Origin: Eubacteriales Family XIII. Incertae Sedis bacterium
GTDB lineage: Bacteria > Bacillota > Clostridia > Peptostreptococcales > Anaerovoracaceae
Assembly (NCBI GenBank): GCA_031272365.1
Contig: JAISTX010000083.1
Span: 55,383 to 119,382, forward strand
Reading direction: 5' to 3'
DNA: 64,000 bases
In this document: in pieces, positions 9,459 to 21,800 of the stretch
Layout: each line of letters opens with the position of its first letter
Numbering within the stretch: the stretch's first letter is position 1
Position numbers and translations under genes: made by a program
Notes under the pieces: model-generated
Databases searched by the model: none
What the model was told of the DNA's origin: nothing
The model's input: only the letters and a program-made list of their open reading frames with translations

Positions 9459-9803
9459 TTATTCTGCGGCGTCGGTGGCTTGGTCTTCCGCCTCGTTTGT
9501 CACTGCTGCGGTGGGCTCGCCCGCTGCTGCCGCCTCGTCCGCCGCCGCATCGTCCGCTGCTGCTGCTTCGTCCGCAGGTGCCGCCTCGCTCGCTGCCGCT
9601 GCTTCGTCCGCCGGCTCCACCTCCGTGGTCACCGTATTTGAGTAGACCGGCTCCTCCGTCTCCGTGCCGCCTTCCGCCTCGGCGGACGCGCCGCTGCCCG
9701 CAGCGTCGGCCTCCTCCCCGCCCTTGTCGCCGCAGCCGAACAGGCCCACGGCGAAGGCGAGCATGGCCGCCAGGGCCGCCATCGTGATCCATCTTTTCTT
9801 CAT
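9459..9803 (-). CDS. Small Ala/Glu-rich lipoprotein
   Basis: MKKRWITMAALAAMLAFAVGLFGCG signal and lipobox, then low-complexity acidic Ala-rich region; starts 45 bp after the giant gene's stop. Confidence 0.7.
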   Translation of the reverse strand: MKKRWITMAALAAMLAFAVGLFGCGDKGGEEADAAGSGASAEAEGGTETEEPVYSNTVTTEVEPADEAAAASEAAPADEAAAADDAAADEAAAAGEPTAAVTNEAEDQATDAAE

Positions 9804-9847
9804 CTGATATGCACCTCCATATAAACGCTCTGCTTTACAAAACAACT

Positions 9848-12800
9848 TCACTGCCCGCCGATTTCCGGGGGTTCCTCCGCCGGGAGCCCGGCCTCGGGCG
9901 TCTTCACGGGGCCGGCGTTGCCGCCGTCGGCCACCGCGACGTTTCCGATGTGGGTGCCGGGCGCCTCCGGGCCGAGCACGGCCTCGAACGTCACGACCTT
10001 CTGCTGGCCGTTCGCGATGTCGCCGAGCCTCACCATGAGCGTGCCGCCCGTCAGGCTCTTGTCGCCCGCTGCGACCGGGGCGCCGTCCACCTTCACGCTC
10101 GCGAGCGTGCCCGTCGTCGTCAGCGCGGCGTGCAGGTCGTCTGTTATGGAAACGCCCGCCCAGGTCCCGGCTGCCGCGGCGTTGTTTCTCACGACCACCG
10201 TGTAACGGATCGTGTCGCCTACGAGGTTTTCCAAGTCGCCCGGGTCGGACGCGCCGTTGCTCAGGTAGCGCGCCGGCGCCGTCACGTTCGCGACGCTCTC
10301 CGTGACAGCCGGCACCGGGTCGGCCTCGTCGTCGGGGATGCCCGCAGGGCCGTCGGCCTCCGGCGCGCTCCCGTGGGATTGCTCGATCCGCTTCACCGGA
10401 CCCTTCACGCCGGCGATGACGCCGGCCGCGCTGGCCGCCACCGTCAGGCCATCCGTCGTCACCGCGATGTCCTGCACGCGCTCTCCGGGCGTTTCCCCGT
10501 CGGCGCCCCGGCCGGGTGCCGCATCCGCCCCGCTCATGTTGAGCGCTTTCACGGGGTCGGCCTTGTCGACGGGGATGCCGTCATCCTCCGTGCCCTCCGT
10601 GCCGTTGCCGTCCGCTGCCGTCGTGCCGTCCACCGCGCGCGCGACGCCTTGCACGGTCTGGCCTGCGGACGCCGCCTTCAGCACCACGCGGTATTTGATC
10701 ACGGCTTTGTGGTGCGTGCCCGGATCCGTGTCGCCCGGCCCGCCAGTGATGAGCTTGCCCCGGTTGCCCGCCTCGGCGTTGTCCGGGTCGATCGGCACGG
10801 CCAGCACGCCGCCCGTGAGATCTGCGCCCGGCACCGCCATGGGCGCGCCCGTGCCGTCGTATTGGATCGTGACGGAGGCGAGCGTCGCCGACAGGTCAAA
10901 CCAGTCGTGTCCGCCGAGCGTCAGGTCGTCCATGATCGCCCCGGCATCCCATGTGGATTTGCCCGTCTGCGTGTTTTCGAGCGTCAGCGTGTATTCGATC
11001 TCGTCGCCGGGCTTTGTGTTTGCGCGGCCCTCCGCGTCCGCCGTGACATTGAAATGGCTCTTCGTGAAGCTCTTGATCGGCTGCAGTGCGCCGGAGGGGA
11101 TCGCCTCGTCGTTCGACTCCGCCTTCACCTTGCTATCGTCGTCGCCCTCCTTTGCGTACGCCTTGCTGTGAATCGTGTTCCCGGCCGCTTCGCCCGTCAG
11201 CTGCACATCGAAGGTGATGACGCGCGTCACGCCGCTGTCGATGCCGCCGAGCCTGACGACGAGCTTGTCCGTGTCCCATATGTCGAAATACACCTGCCCC
11301 GGCTCCGGCGCCTTCCCGTCGATGCGCAGGGTCTCGAGCGTCTGGCTGTGGTCGAAGGCGCCGATATACACGCTGTCGCGCAGCACGTCGGTGACGACGA
11401 CGTCTTCCCACGTCGAGGCCGCTGTTGCGCTGTTCCAGACGGTCAGCGAGAAGCGGATGGTGTCGTTCTCCCGGTTGGCCGGCGGCACGCTGCCCGTGTT
11501 CGTCAGGTTCAAATGCGCCTTCGCGATGTGCGGCACCGGGGCAGCCTTCTCGACCTTCACGCCCGGGTCCTCCGCCTCGATGCCGTCGGGCGCCGTATGC
11601 GCCTTGTTGGCGATCGTCTGCCCCGCCGCCGCCGGCTTGACCTTCACCTCGAAGGTGATGACGACCTTCGCGTAGTCGCCCGTCCCGCCGTGCGCGACGA
11701 GGTCGTCCACGTACAGCGTCAAAAGCCCGCCTGTGAGATCCGCCTCGGTCTCCGCCGCCGCCGCATGCGGCGTCTCGAGGGCGGCGCCGTTGCCGTAGGC
11801 GACCTGCACGCTCGCGAGCGTGCCGCCCCAGCCGTCGTCGGCTGCCGTCTCGAACACGTCCTTGCCGCCAACGGACAGGTCGTCCACGATGCTCGCGATG
11901 TCCCAGGTCGACTGCGCCGCCGCCTTGTTTTCCGCCGTCAGCGTGTAGCGGATGATGTCGCCGATGACCGTCTTGCCTTTGTCCACGTCGCTGTTTGCGC
12001 GGGCCTGATCCGTCAGGTTCACGTGCGCCTTCGCGAGCGACTTCACGGGGGGCGCTTCCTCCGCGCCCGCCGGGGGGCTGCCCTGCTCCGGCCCCGCCGA
12101 AGCGGTGTTGGTCACCGTGGCGCCCGCCGCCTTCTCCGACAGCACGGCCTCGAAGGTGACCACCTTGCTCTGCCCGTTGGCGATGTCGCCCGCCTTGACG
12201 TACAGCGTGCGCGCATCGCCGGCCGCCGTGCCGAAATACGCGTCCCCTTCGGCCACGGCAGACCCGTCAACCTTCACGGTTGACAGCACATCCGTGATCG
12301 TGAGCGCTTCGTGCAGCGGGTCGCTGACGAGGACGTTTTTCCAGTTGGACGCTGCCGTCTGGTCGTTGGATACCGTGATGGAGTAGAGGAGCGTGTCGCC
12401 CACCCTGCTGTCCGTGCGCGCCGGGTCCTCCGCCGCCGCGGTCTTGTTGGACACCGCCTTGGCGACGTGCGGCACCGGGTCGGCCTTCCCGACCGTGAAC
12501 CCGCTGTCCGTGCCCTTCACCCGGGCGTCGCCCGTCAACCCCGCCACGTTGACGATGCTTGCACCCGCTGCCGCGAGCTTCACCTTCACGTCGAAAGTGA
12601 TGACGGCCTTGTGGTGCGTGTCCGGATCCTGGGCCGCCCCGTCAACGACCAGGCCGCCGACCTTCACGAGCAGATGGCCGCCCGCCGAAACGCCGATGTC
12701 GCCCGGGGCGAACGCCTCCGCCTCGGCGGACCCGTCGTAATACAGCCGGATGGAATCCTGCGTCGCCGACAGGTCAAACCACTCATTGCCGCCGACCGAC

Positions 12801-15800
12801 AGATCGTCCGTCACATAGCCCACGGCCCACGTCGATTGGCCCTCCGCCTGGTTCTCCAGCGTCAGCGTGTAGCGGATCGTGTCGCCGACGACCGTCCTGC
12901 CCTTGTCCGCGTCGCCGGGCGCCCGCGCGCTGTCCGTGGTGTTTTCGTGCGTTATCGTGAACACTTTCACGGGCGGATCCACGTCATCGCCCGACGGCGC
13001 CGCGCTGCCGTCCGTGCCGTTCGCGGACGCCGTATTGCGGATCGTCGTGCCGGCCAGGGGCCCCGCGACGACCGCCTCGAACGTCACGGTCGACGCATCG
13101 CCGCTGCCGATATCGCCAAGCTCCACATAGAGCGTACGCTCCTCCGCCACGCTGCCCGTGCCGTAGTAAGCCCGCCCGGCCTCCGGCGCCGCGCCCCCGA
13201 CTCGCACGCTGCCGAGCGTGTCCGTGAGGACGAGGCCGGCCGGCAGCGCGTCCCTCATGACGACGTCCGCCCACGTCGAGGACGCGCTCTGCGTGTTCGC
13301 CACCGTCACGGTGTAGACGAGCGTGTCGCCCGCCTTGCTGCTGGCGCGGCCCTCGGCCTCCGCCGTCTTGTTTGCAAACGATTGCACGACCTGCGGGATC
13401 GGCGCCGCCTTGTCGACCGGGTAGCCGTCGTCGCCCTGCTCGTTCGGCGTCGCGTTGTTGTCGTCGCGCGCCTGGCTGCCGTCCGTCGTTTCTGCGACGT
13501 TCACGAGCTTCCCGCCCGCCGCCGCGGGCAGCACGACGACCTCGAACGTGATGTCGACCGCGTCGTACGACGCGGGGGAGCGCTCATACGGGCCGCCGTT
13601 GCACAGCTCGAAATAGCCATTGCCCGGTACGGTCAGCAGCCCGTCCGCAAGCTTGGCGCCCGCCGCCGGGTACGAAGCGGTCGTCGTCGTGCCGTCGTTC
13701 CAATAATATTTGACTTTCAGCGACGCCAGCGTGCCGCTCGTGTCGAAGACCTGCCGGCCGCCGATGTTCAGGTTGTCCGTGATGCGCACGTTTTCCCACG
13801 TGGATATGTCCAAGTTGGCGTTGCCGGCATGCAGCGTGTATTCGATCGTATCGCCGGCCTTCGTGTTCGTGCGCCCCCCGTCCAAGGCCGCCGTCTTGTT
13901 CACGTGCGTCTTCGTGAAGACCTTCACCGGGTCTTCCTCCTCCACCGGCAGGTCGATCGGGTCGCTCGCCTTCGCGGCGTTGCCCCCGGTCGCCGTCGCG
14001 GCATTTTCAATCTCCAAATCGGCGGCCGCGAGGACGGCCTCAAACGTGACGACCTTCTCCACGCCGCTGCCGATGTCGCCGAGCGCCACCGTGAGCTTGC
14101 GCTCGTCCGGGTCCGTGCCGAACGAGGCCGCCGCGCCCGCCGGCGCGCCGTCGACCGCCACGGTCGCGAGCGTGCCCGTGATCGTCAGCCCGTCCGGCAG
14201 CACGTCCGTGAGCACGACGTCCGTCCACGTCGAGGCGGCGGTCGCGTTGTTCTTCACGCGCACCGTGTAGCGGATCTGGTCGCCGGGGTTGTTCGCAAGG
14301 CCGGAGGTCGTCGTCAGGTTCTCCGCCGCCTTCGTGACCTGTGGGACCGGGTCTGCCTTCTCGACCTGCACGCCCGGGTCCGTGCCCTTCGCGGGATCGT
14401 CCGTCAACCCCGCAACGTTGACAACATTTACGCCCGCCGCCGTCTCCTTGATGACGGCCTCAAACGTGATGACCACCTTGCTGTGCGTCGTCGGGTTCGT
14501 GTCCGAGATGCCGTCGACGGTCAGATCGCCCACCGGAAGGGTGAGCAGCCCGTAGGTGGGCGAGGCCGGCGCCAGGTCGAGCGCCGCGAGCGGTTCCGTG
14601 CCCGGCGAGCCCATCACGGCGCCATTGCTGTTGCCAAAGGCGACCTTCAGCGAAGCAAGCGTACCCGAAAGGTCAAAGTACTCGTTGCCGCCGATCGTGA
14701 GCGTGTCCACCACGCTCCCAATATGCCACGTCGATTTCGTCGCGGCCTGGTTTTCGAGCGTCAGCGTGTACCGGATCGTATCGCCGATCCGGTTCTTCCC
14801 GTCCCGCGACGTGAGGTTCACATGGCTCTTCGTGAAGCGCTTCACGGGATCCGCCTCGCCGGTGTCCGCGTCGGGCGACTTGCCCTGCGCGCCGTCACCA
14901 GCGACCGCCATGTTCTCGAGCACCGCGCCCTCCGCCGAGGCGTTGATGATGACATCGAAGGTGATCGTGCGCGTCTGCCCGTTGTGGATGTCCCCGACCG
15001 AGACGGAGAGCTTGCGCGCGCCCGGGCCCGTGCCGAGCGTTGCCGCCGGGCCCGCCGCGATGCCGTTGATCTTCACGGTGTCCAGCGTGCCGTCGATGTC
15101 GAAGCCGGTGGAGAGCTCGTTGTCGATCACGACGTCCTCCCAGACGGAGGCAGCCTCCGAGGTGTTCGAAGCCGTGATGGTGTACGTCAGCGTGTCGCCG
15201 ACCCTGTTCGCCGCACGGTCCTCCGCGGACGCCGTCACGTTTGTGACGGTCGTCACGACGGACTTCTCGGGCGCGACCCTCTCGACGGAATACCCGCCGC
15301 CGGTGCCGCCGTCCATCGCCTCCGCGCCGTCGCTGGTGACCGCGACGTTCTGCAGGTTTTCGCCCGCCGCGGCCGGGAGCAGTATGACCTCGAAGGTGAT
15401 GTCCGCCTGGCAGTGCGTCGAGGGGTCGGTGTCCGAGGTGCCGTCCACGACCAAGTCGCCGATGGGCACGCTCAGCACGCCGTTCGCCAGGCCCACGCCC
15501 GTGACCGGCGTCGCCGTGGCCGCGCCGTCGTAGAAGACCTTCACGGAGTTGACGGTGCCCCCCCAGATGGGATCCGCCGTCACCGCCGTGCCGAACACCG
15601 TCCGGCCGTTCAGGAGCAGGTTGTCCGTGATCGTGATGCTTTCCCACGTGGATTTGATGATCTGCGCGTTCTCGATGTGCAGCGTGTACAGGATCCGGTC
15701 GCCAACGCGGTATTTGCCGTCCTCCGACGTGAGGTTCGTATGGCTCTTCGCAAACACCTTGACCGGCTCGCCCTCGTCCGTAGGCAGGTCGACCGGGTCG

Positions 15801-18800
15801 GTCTGCACGGGCCCCGCGTTGCCGCCATCCGCGGCCGCGACGTTGCGCACCGTCAAGCCGGCGGCCGCCCCCGTCACGGTGACGACGAACGTGACCGTCC
15901 TCGTCACGCCGTTTGCGATGTCCCCGAGGTTCACGGACAGCTTGCGCGCATCCGCGCCCGTGCCGAACGCCGCCTGGCCGACGCCCGTGCCCGCCGGGAC
16001 GGCGCTGCCGTCGATGCGCACGCTCGCGAGCGTCCCCATGAGGTCAAGGCCGGCTGGCAGCATGTCTGTCATCACGACGCCCTCCCACGTCGAGGCGTCG
16101 GCCTGGTCGTTCTTGACCCGCACCGTGTAGCGGATCTGGTCGCCGACGAGGTTCGTCGCGCGCGCGGGGTCCGACTGCTCCGCCGTCAGGTTTTCGACGG
16201 CCTTCGTGATGACCGGCACGGGGGCGGCCTTCTCGACCGAGACGCCGCTGTCCGCCGCCGCCGCCTGGTCGTCCGACAGCGAGGCCACGTTCCTGATATC
16301 CGAAACGCCGGCCGCCGCGCCCTTCACCTTCACTTCAAACGTGACGACGGCCTTGCTGTACGTGCCGTCCCCGCCGTTCACCTTCAGGTCGTCGACCGGC
16401 ACCTCGAGCTGCCCGGCGTTCAGGGTCGCGCCCGGCACCGTAGCCGCCACCGCCGTCCCGTACCGGACCTTGACGGAGCCCAGCGTGTCCGTGAGGTCGA
16501 AGTAGCCCGCCCCGCCAAACGTCAGGTCGCCACGGATCGAGCCGATATGCCACGTGCTCCGGTTCGTGGACGTGTTCTCCAGCGTCAAGGTGTACTTGAG
16601 GACGTCGCCGATGACGGTCTTGCCTTTGTCCCTGTCGCCCGCACCGCGCGCTGCGTCCGTCAGGTTCGTGTGCGCCATCGCGAAATTGCCGACGGGCTGG
16701 TCCTCGTCGACGTTCGTGCCCGGCGCCGTGCCGTCCTCGCCGCCCGCCGTCGCCGTGTTCGTGATGGCCTGGCCCGCCGCCGAGCCCGAGATGACCGCCT
16801 CGAAGCTGACCGCCACCGTCGCGCCGCTCTCGATGTCGCCGACGTTCACATAGAGCGTGCGCTCCTCCGCGTCCGAGCCCGAGCCGTAGGAGGCCTCGCC
16901 CTCGCCCACGCCGCCGCCAGGGGAGGCCGCCGCCGCCATGCCGTCGATCTTCACGCTGCCCAGCGTGTCCGTGATCGTCAGGCCGGCGGGGAGCGCATCC
17001 CGCACGACGACATCCTCCCACAGCGAGGGGGCCGTCGCGTTGTTCGACACGGTGATCGTGTAGACGAGCGTGTCGCCGGCCTTGTTCGTCACGCGCGGGG
17101 GCCACGCCTCCTGCGCGGTCTTGTTCACATAGGATTGCGAGACGGACTTCACGGGGTCTACCTTCTCGACCGTGAAGCCGCCGCCGTCCGTCGCCGTCGT
17201 GCCGTCGTCCGCGCGCCCGGCGCTCACGATCGCCGCGCCCGCCGCGCCGCTCTTCAGCACGGCGGTGAACGTGACGACGGCCTTCTCGTGCCCGCCCGGC
17301 CCCTTGCTGAGGTCGTCGAGCGGGACGGTCAAAAGCCCTGTGGGGGACAGCGCCGCGCCCGCCGGATCCGCCGCCGGCGTATAGCCGCTATCCAAAACGC
17401 CATCTTCGTAATACGCCACCGCCAGCGAATCCAGCGTGCCGCTCGTATCGAAATAATCATGCCCGCCGGCCGTCAGGTCGTCCATGACTTCCGCCAGCTC
17501 CCACGTCGACGCGTAGCTGCTCGTGTTCTCCAGCGTGAGGGTGTAGCGGATCGTGTCGCCGACCTTCGCTTCCGAACGCCCCGCGTCTGCGGCCGTCACA
17601 TTCGTATGGGATATCGTGAACGATTTCACGGGCGGCGCCGCGGCCGGGATCCAGTCCGCGTTGGACGTGGCCGTCACCTTGCCGTCGTCGTTGTCCTGCT
17701 TCGCGTACGCCACGTTCCAAAGCAACTGCCCTTCCGCGCCCGCCGTCATCACGAGCGTGAACGTGATGGCCTTCGTGCCGCCGCTGTCCAGGCTGCCGAT
17801 GTCCACGATCAGCGTGTCGTCGGCAAACGACGCCCTGTCGCCGGCGGCCGTGCCGTCGATTTTCACCGTCGCGAGCGTCGCCGCCTTGTCCGTCAGGTCG
17901 AACGCCGCGCTGTTGAGCGGGTCGGTCACGATGACGTTTTCCCACGTGGACGCCGCCGTCTGGCTGTTCCACACCGTCAGCGTGAACGCGACCACGTCGC
18001 CGGCCGCGTTCCATTCCGCCGCCCGGCCCTCCGCGACCGCCGTCTCGTTCACGTGCGATCCCGTGATATGCGGGGCCGGCGGCTCCTTGCCCACCTCAAA
18101 ACCGGTGCCGCCGCCGTCCTCCGCCTGCGTCCCGTCCGCCGTCTTGCCCACGTTCACGATGGACGCGCCGGCCGCGTTCGCCTTGACGACGACCTCGAAG
18201 GTGATGACCGCTTTCGCGTGTGCCCCAGGGCCGCCGCCGACCTTCAAATCGTCGACGGGCACCGTCAGCGCGCCGTTCGTCAGCGCCGCGCCCGGCACGG
18301 CCGCGGGCGCGCCCGCGTCGTCATAGTCGACCCGGAGGGATGTCAACGTCGCCGACAGGTCAAACCAGTCCTGCCCGCCGAGCGTCAGGTCGTCCGTGAC
18401 GCTTTCGACCTCCCACGTCGATTTGCCCGCCGAGCCGTTCCACAGCGTGAGCGTGTACTCGATCACATCGCCGACCCTCGTATCCGCCCGCGCGCCGTCG
18501 CCCTCCGCCGTCAGGTTCCGGTGCGCCTTCGTGAAATGCTTTTCGGGCGGCACCTCCTCGGCGCCCGTGCTGACCGGCTCCCCTTCTTCCCCGTCCGCGA
18601 CCGCGGCGTTCGTGATGGCCCGGCCCGACGCCGACGCGTCGATGGCCACTTCAAACGTCACCGTCTTCGTGTCGCCGCTCTCGATGTCGCCGAGCGCCAC
18701 GTACAGCGTGCGCCGCTCCGCCGGGCTGCCCGTGCCGAACGACGCCGCCGCGCCCGCCGCCGCGCCGTCGATCTTCACGGACGCGAGCGTGCCGGCCAGC

Positions 18801-21800
18801 GCCTGCCCCGCCGCGAGCTCGTCCGTGAGCACGACGCCCGCCCACGTCGAGGCCTGCGCCGCGTTGTTCTTGATGGTGATGGTGTAGCGCAGCTTGTCGC
18901 CGACGCGGTTTTTCCCGTCCTTCGACGTGATGTTCGCCGCCGCCGCCGAGACGTATTTCACCGGGTTCATCTTCTCGACGTAGACGCCGCCGTCGTCGCC
19001 CGACGCCGACTTCGTCCCGCTGGTGTTGTCGCCCTTCATGTACGTGCCGCTCGCGGAGGCGCTGTTCGTGAGCGTCGTGCCCCAGCCCGCCGTGATCGTC
19101 GCGTCGAACTCGAGGGTCAAAGACTTCGCCCCGGCCACGTCGCCGAGCGTCGACGCGTCGCCGAGCGCGACATCCGTCAGGTTGTCATAAACCAGACTAC
19201 TGTTTGCCTTCACGGTTCCCGGCACGAGCTCCAAGCCGGGGGGCAAAGCGTCGGAGGCCAGCACGCCTGTGTACAGCGAGTCGGGCTTGCTGTTCGTGAC
19301 CGTGACCGTGTAATGCAGCACGTCGCCGACCTTGTTCGTGGCGCGCCCCTCGCCGGACGCCGTCGTGTTCACATACGCCTGCGACAGGGTGACGGACGGC
19401 TCGATCGCCTTCACCTCGGCGTAGGCCCAGTCCGTGATATGCTGCGCAGGCAGGTCGCCGCCCGGCTGCGGCTCGAAGGTGTTGCCGTCGTCGATGACGC
19501 GGATCTTCAGCGTGCTCCCCGGCGTGAGCGTCGCCGTCTGCTCCGGCGTGAGCACGATGTCGAACGCATTTTTCCCGGAGGCGAGGTCGCCGAGCGCAAA
19601 GCTCCCGAGCGCATGGCCGCGCGCGTCCTCGACGTAGACCGTCGCGGGGTTCGCCCCCGCCGACGCGTACGTGCCGACGCGCGCAGCGGAGACGCCCGAG
19701 AAAGACAGCTTGATGCTCCCATCGGCCTGCGTGCGCTTGTAGACCGCGAGCTTGTCCGCCTGGCTCGTCGCCTGCGGGCCCGCGCCCGCGTCCTCGGCGT
19801 CGATGAGCAGCGGCTGGTTCTTGTTCCAGACCACGGCCTGGCTCTCGGTACTCGTCGTGCTCGGGCTGCAGAGGAAGCCGTCCTCGCCGGCCGCGCCGAT
19901 CGACGCCTGCGCCACGAGCTTCGTGCCCGCGGGCAGCGGGCTGTCGAGCGCGATGCTCCATTTGCCCCAGCCGTCGGTCGCCTTCGTCGTGCCGAGCAGC
20001 ACGCCGCCGCCCGTGATATATCCGTCGCCGTTTGTCACAAGTGTACCGTCATCAATGTACACTTTGACCACAGCCGCCCCATCGCCGACCGGGATGTCCG
20101 TGCCCTCGGACACATAGGACGGGCCGTACGCCGTGCCCATGATGACCGGGCTCTGGTCGCTCGGCGCCGTCATCGCGCCCGTGCGCGCGTGGCCCTCCCG
20201 GTCGAAATGCGCGCCGAGGCCGTCCTGCGTCGCGGGCGGCGTCATGTCGATCGACACGTAGGGGTCGGGCCTCTCGTCGTAGAGGCGCCCGTAGTCCGCG
20301 CCGGGGCCGTCCTGCCAGGGCGTGATGTCGTACGCCTTCGCGCCGCTGATGTTGACCTCCGCGTCCGTGCCGGTGCCGAGGTAGATCGCCGGCTCCTGCT
20401 CCTCTTGCGACCGCAGGATGACGACGGAGTCCTTGCCGATGTTCAGCGCGGCGTCCGGCGCGCCGTTGAAGGCGAGGACCGGGCTGCCGGCGCCGCCGGC
20501 CTCCGCGCGCAGCGTCGAATAATGCCACGCCCCGTCGGCGTCCTTGGCCTTGCCGCTGACGTTCACGCCTACCGTGTCCGACGGGCGCAGGGGGGTGGCG
20601 CGCCCGAAGCCGACGGCCGCGCCAAGGGCGGCGCCGCCGCGGCTCCAGTCCGCCATGATGTCCATCTTCGCGCCGTTTTTCACGTTGATCGCCCACTGGC
20701 TGCCGCTTGCGCCCGGCTCTATGTCGAGGCCGCCGTACATGCCGTGGCTGCGGCCCGTGAACGAGGACGGCGTGAACGTCCCCGCCGGCACGCCATTGTT
20801 ATTCACGTATCCGTCCACGTTGAGCGTGAACGTGTCCTTGTGCATGTAGAACGCGCTCTCGAAGTCGGACTCCATGGTAAGCTGCCCGCCGTTCGTGACG
20901 TCGATGTACGCGCCGCTGCGCTGGGACCCCGCGTCGGGGGCATCCGACGTGAAGGCCCAGTAGGCGCCGTAGGCCCACAGGCTCGACGGCGTGCCGTCCG
21001 CCGCGGAGCCGTCGACCTCGATCCACGCCTCGCCGCCCGCGACCGCGACGCCGCGGGCCCCGAGCGAGTCGACCTTGACGCTTCCGCCGTTCTTGACGCG
21101 CAGCTCCTTGCGCGCGTAGTGGCCGGGCCCCGTGTACAGGTCGATGCCGGCGTACTCGCCCGCCGCGCCGTACTGGCCGCCGACCTCGTTGGTGTAGTTG
21201 TCGCGCGTCTTGTTCAGATTGTAATAACTGTTGTCCACGTTGCGGCAAAGCACGTCGACCGTGCCGCCGTCGCAGACCAGCGATTTGTAGCCCGCCGTCG
21301 CGTGGCCGAACGAGATGCCGTTCGCGTTCCACGAGTCGATCCTCAGCGTGCCGCTGACCTTCAGGTATTTGCCGTCCGCGCCCGCGCCCGAGGTGTCGCG
21401 CGTGTCGCCCGTGATGCGCAGCGGCGCGGGCATGTTGCCGAGCTCCGCGTACCGGTGGGCGGATTTGTCCGTGATGTCGACGGTGCCGCCGGCCTCGATG
21501 ACAAACTCCACCTTGTTCCGCCCCGCGTAGTTGACGGCGCATTCGAAGGCGCGCGAGCCCGCCGCGTTGTCGTCCGTGCCGCCGAAGGTGTTGCCCATCG
21601 TCACGTTCAGCGCCGCGCCGCCTTGCACGGTCCACAGCTGGTTCCCGTAGGTCGCGCCCGTGCCCCACTCCGAGGACATCGCCGCGTAGGCCGTGTCGAA
21701 CGTCGTGGTGGACCCCGCCTCCATCGTGACGTTGCGGAATTCCTTGAAGACCGCGTAAGGCCGGTTCGTGTTGCCGGTGCCGGGGTCCTGCGGCTCGGCC

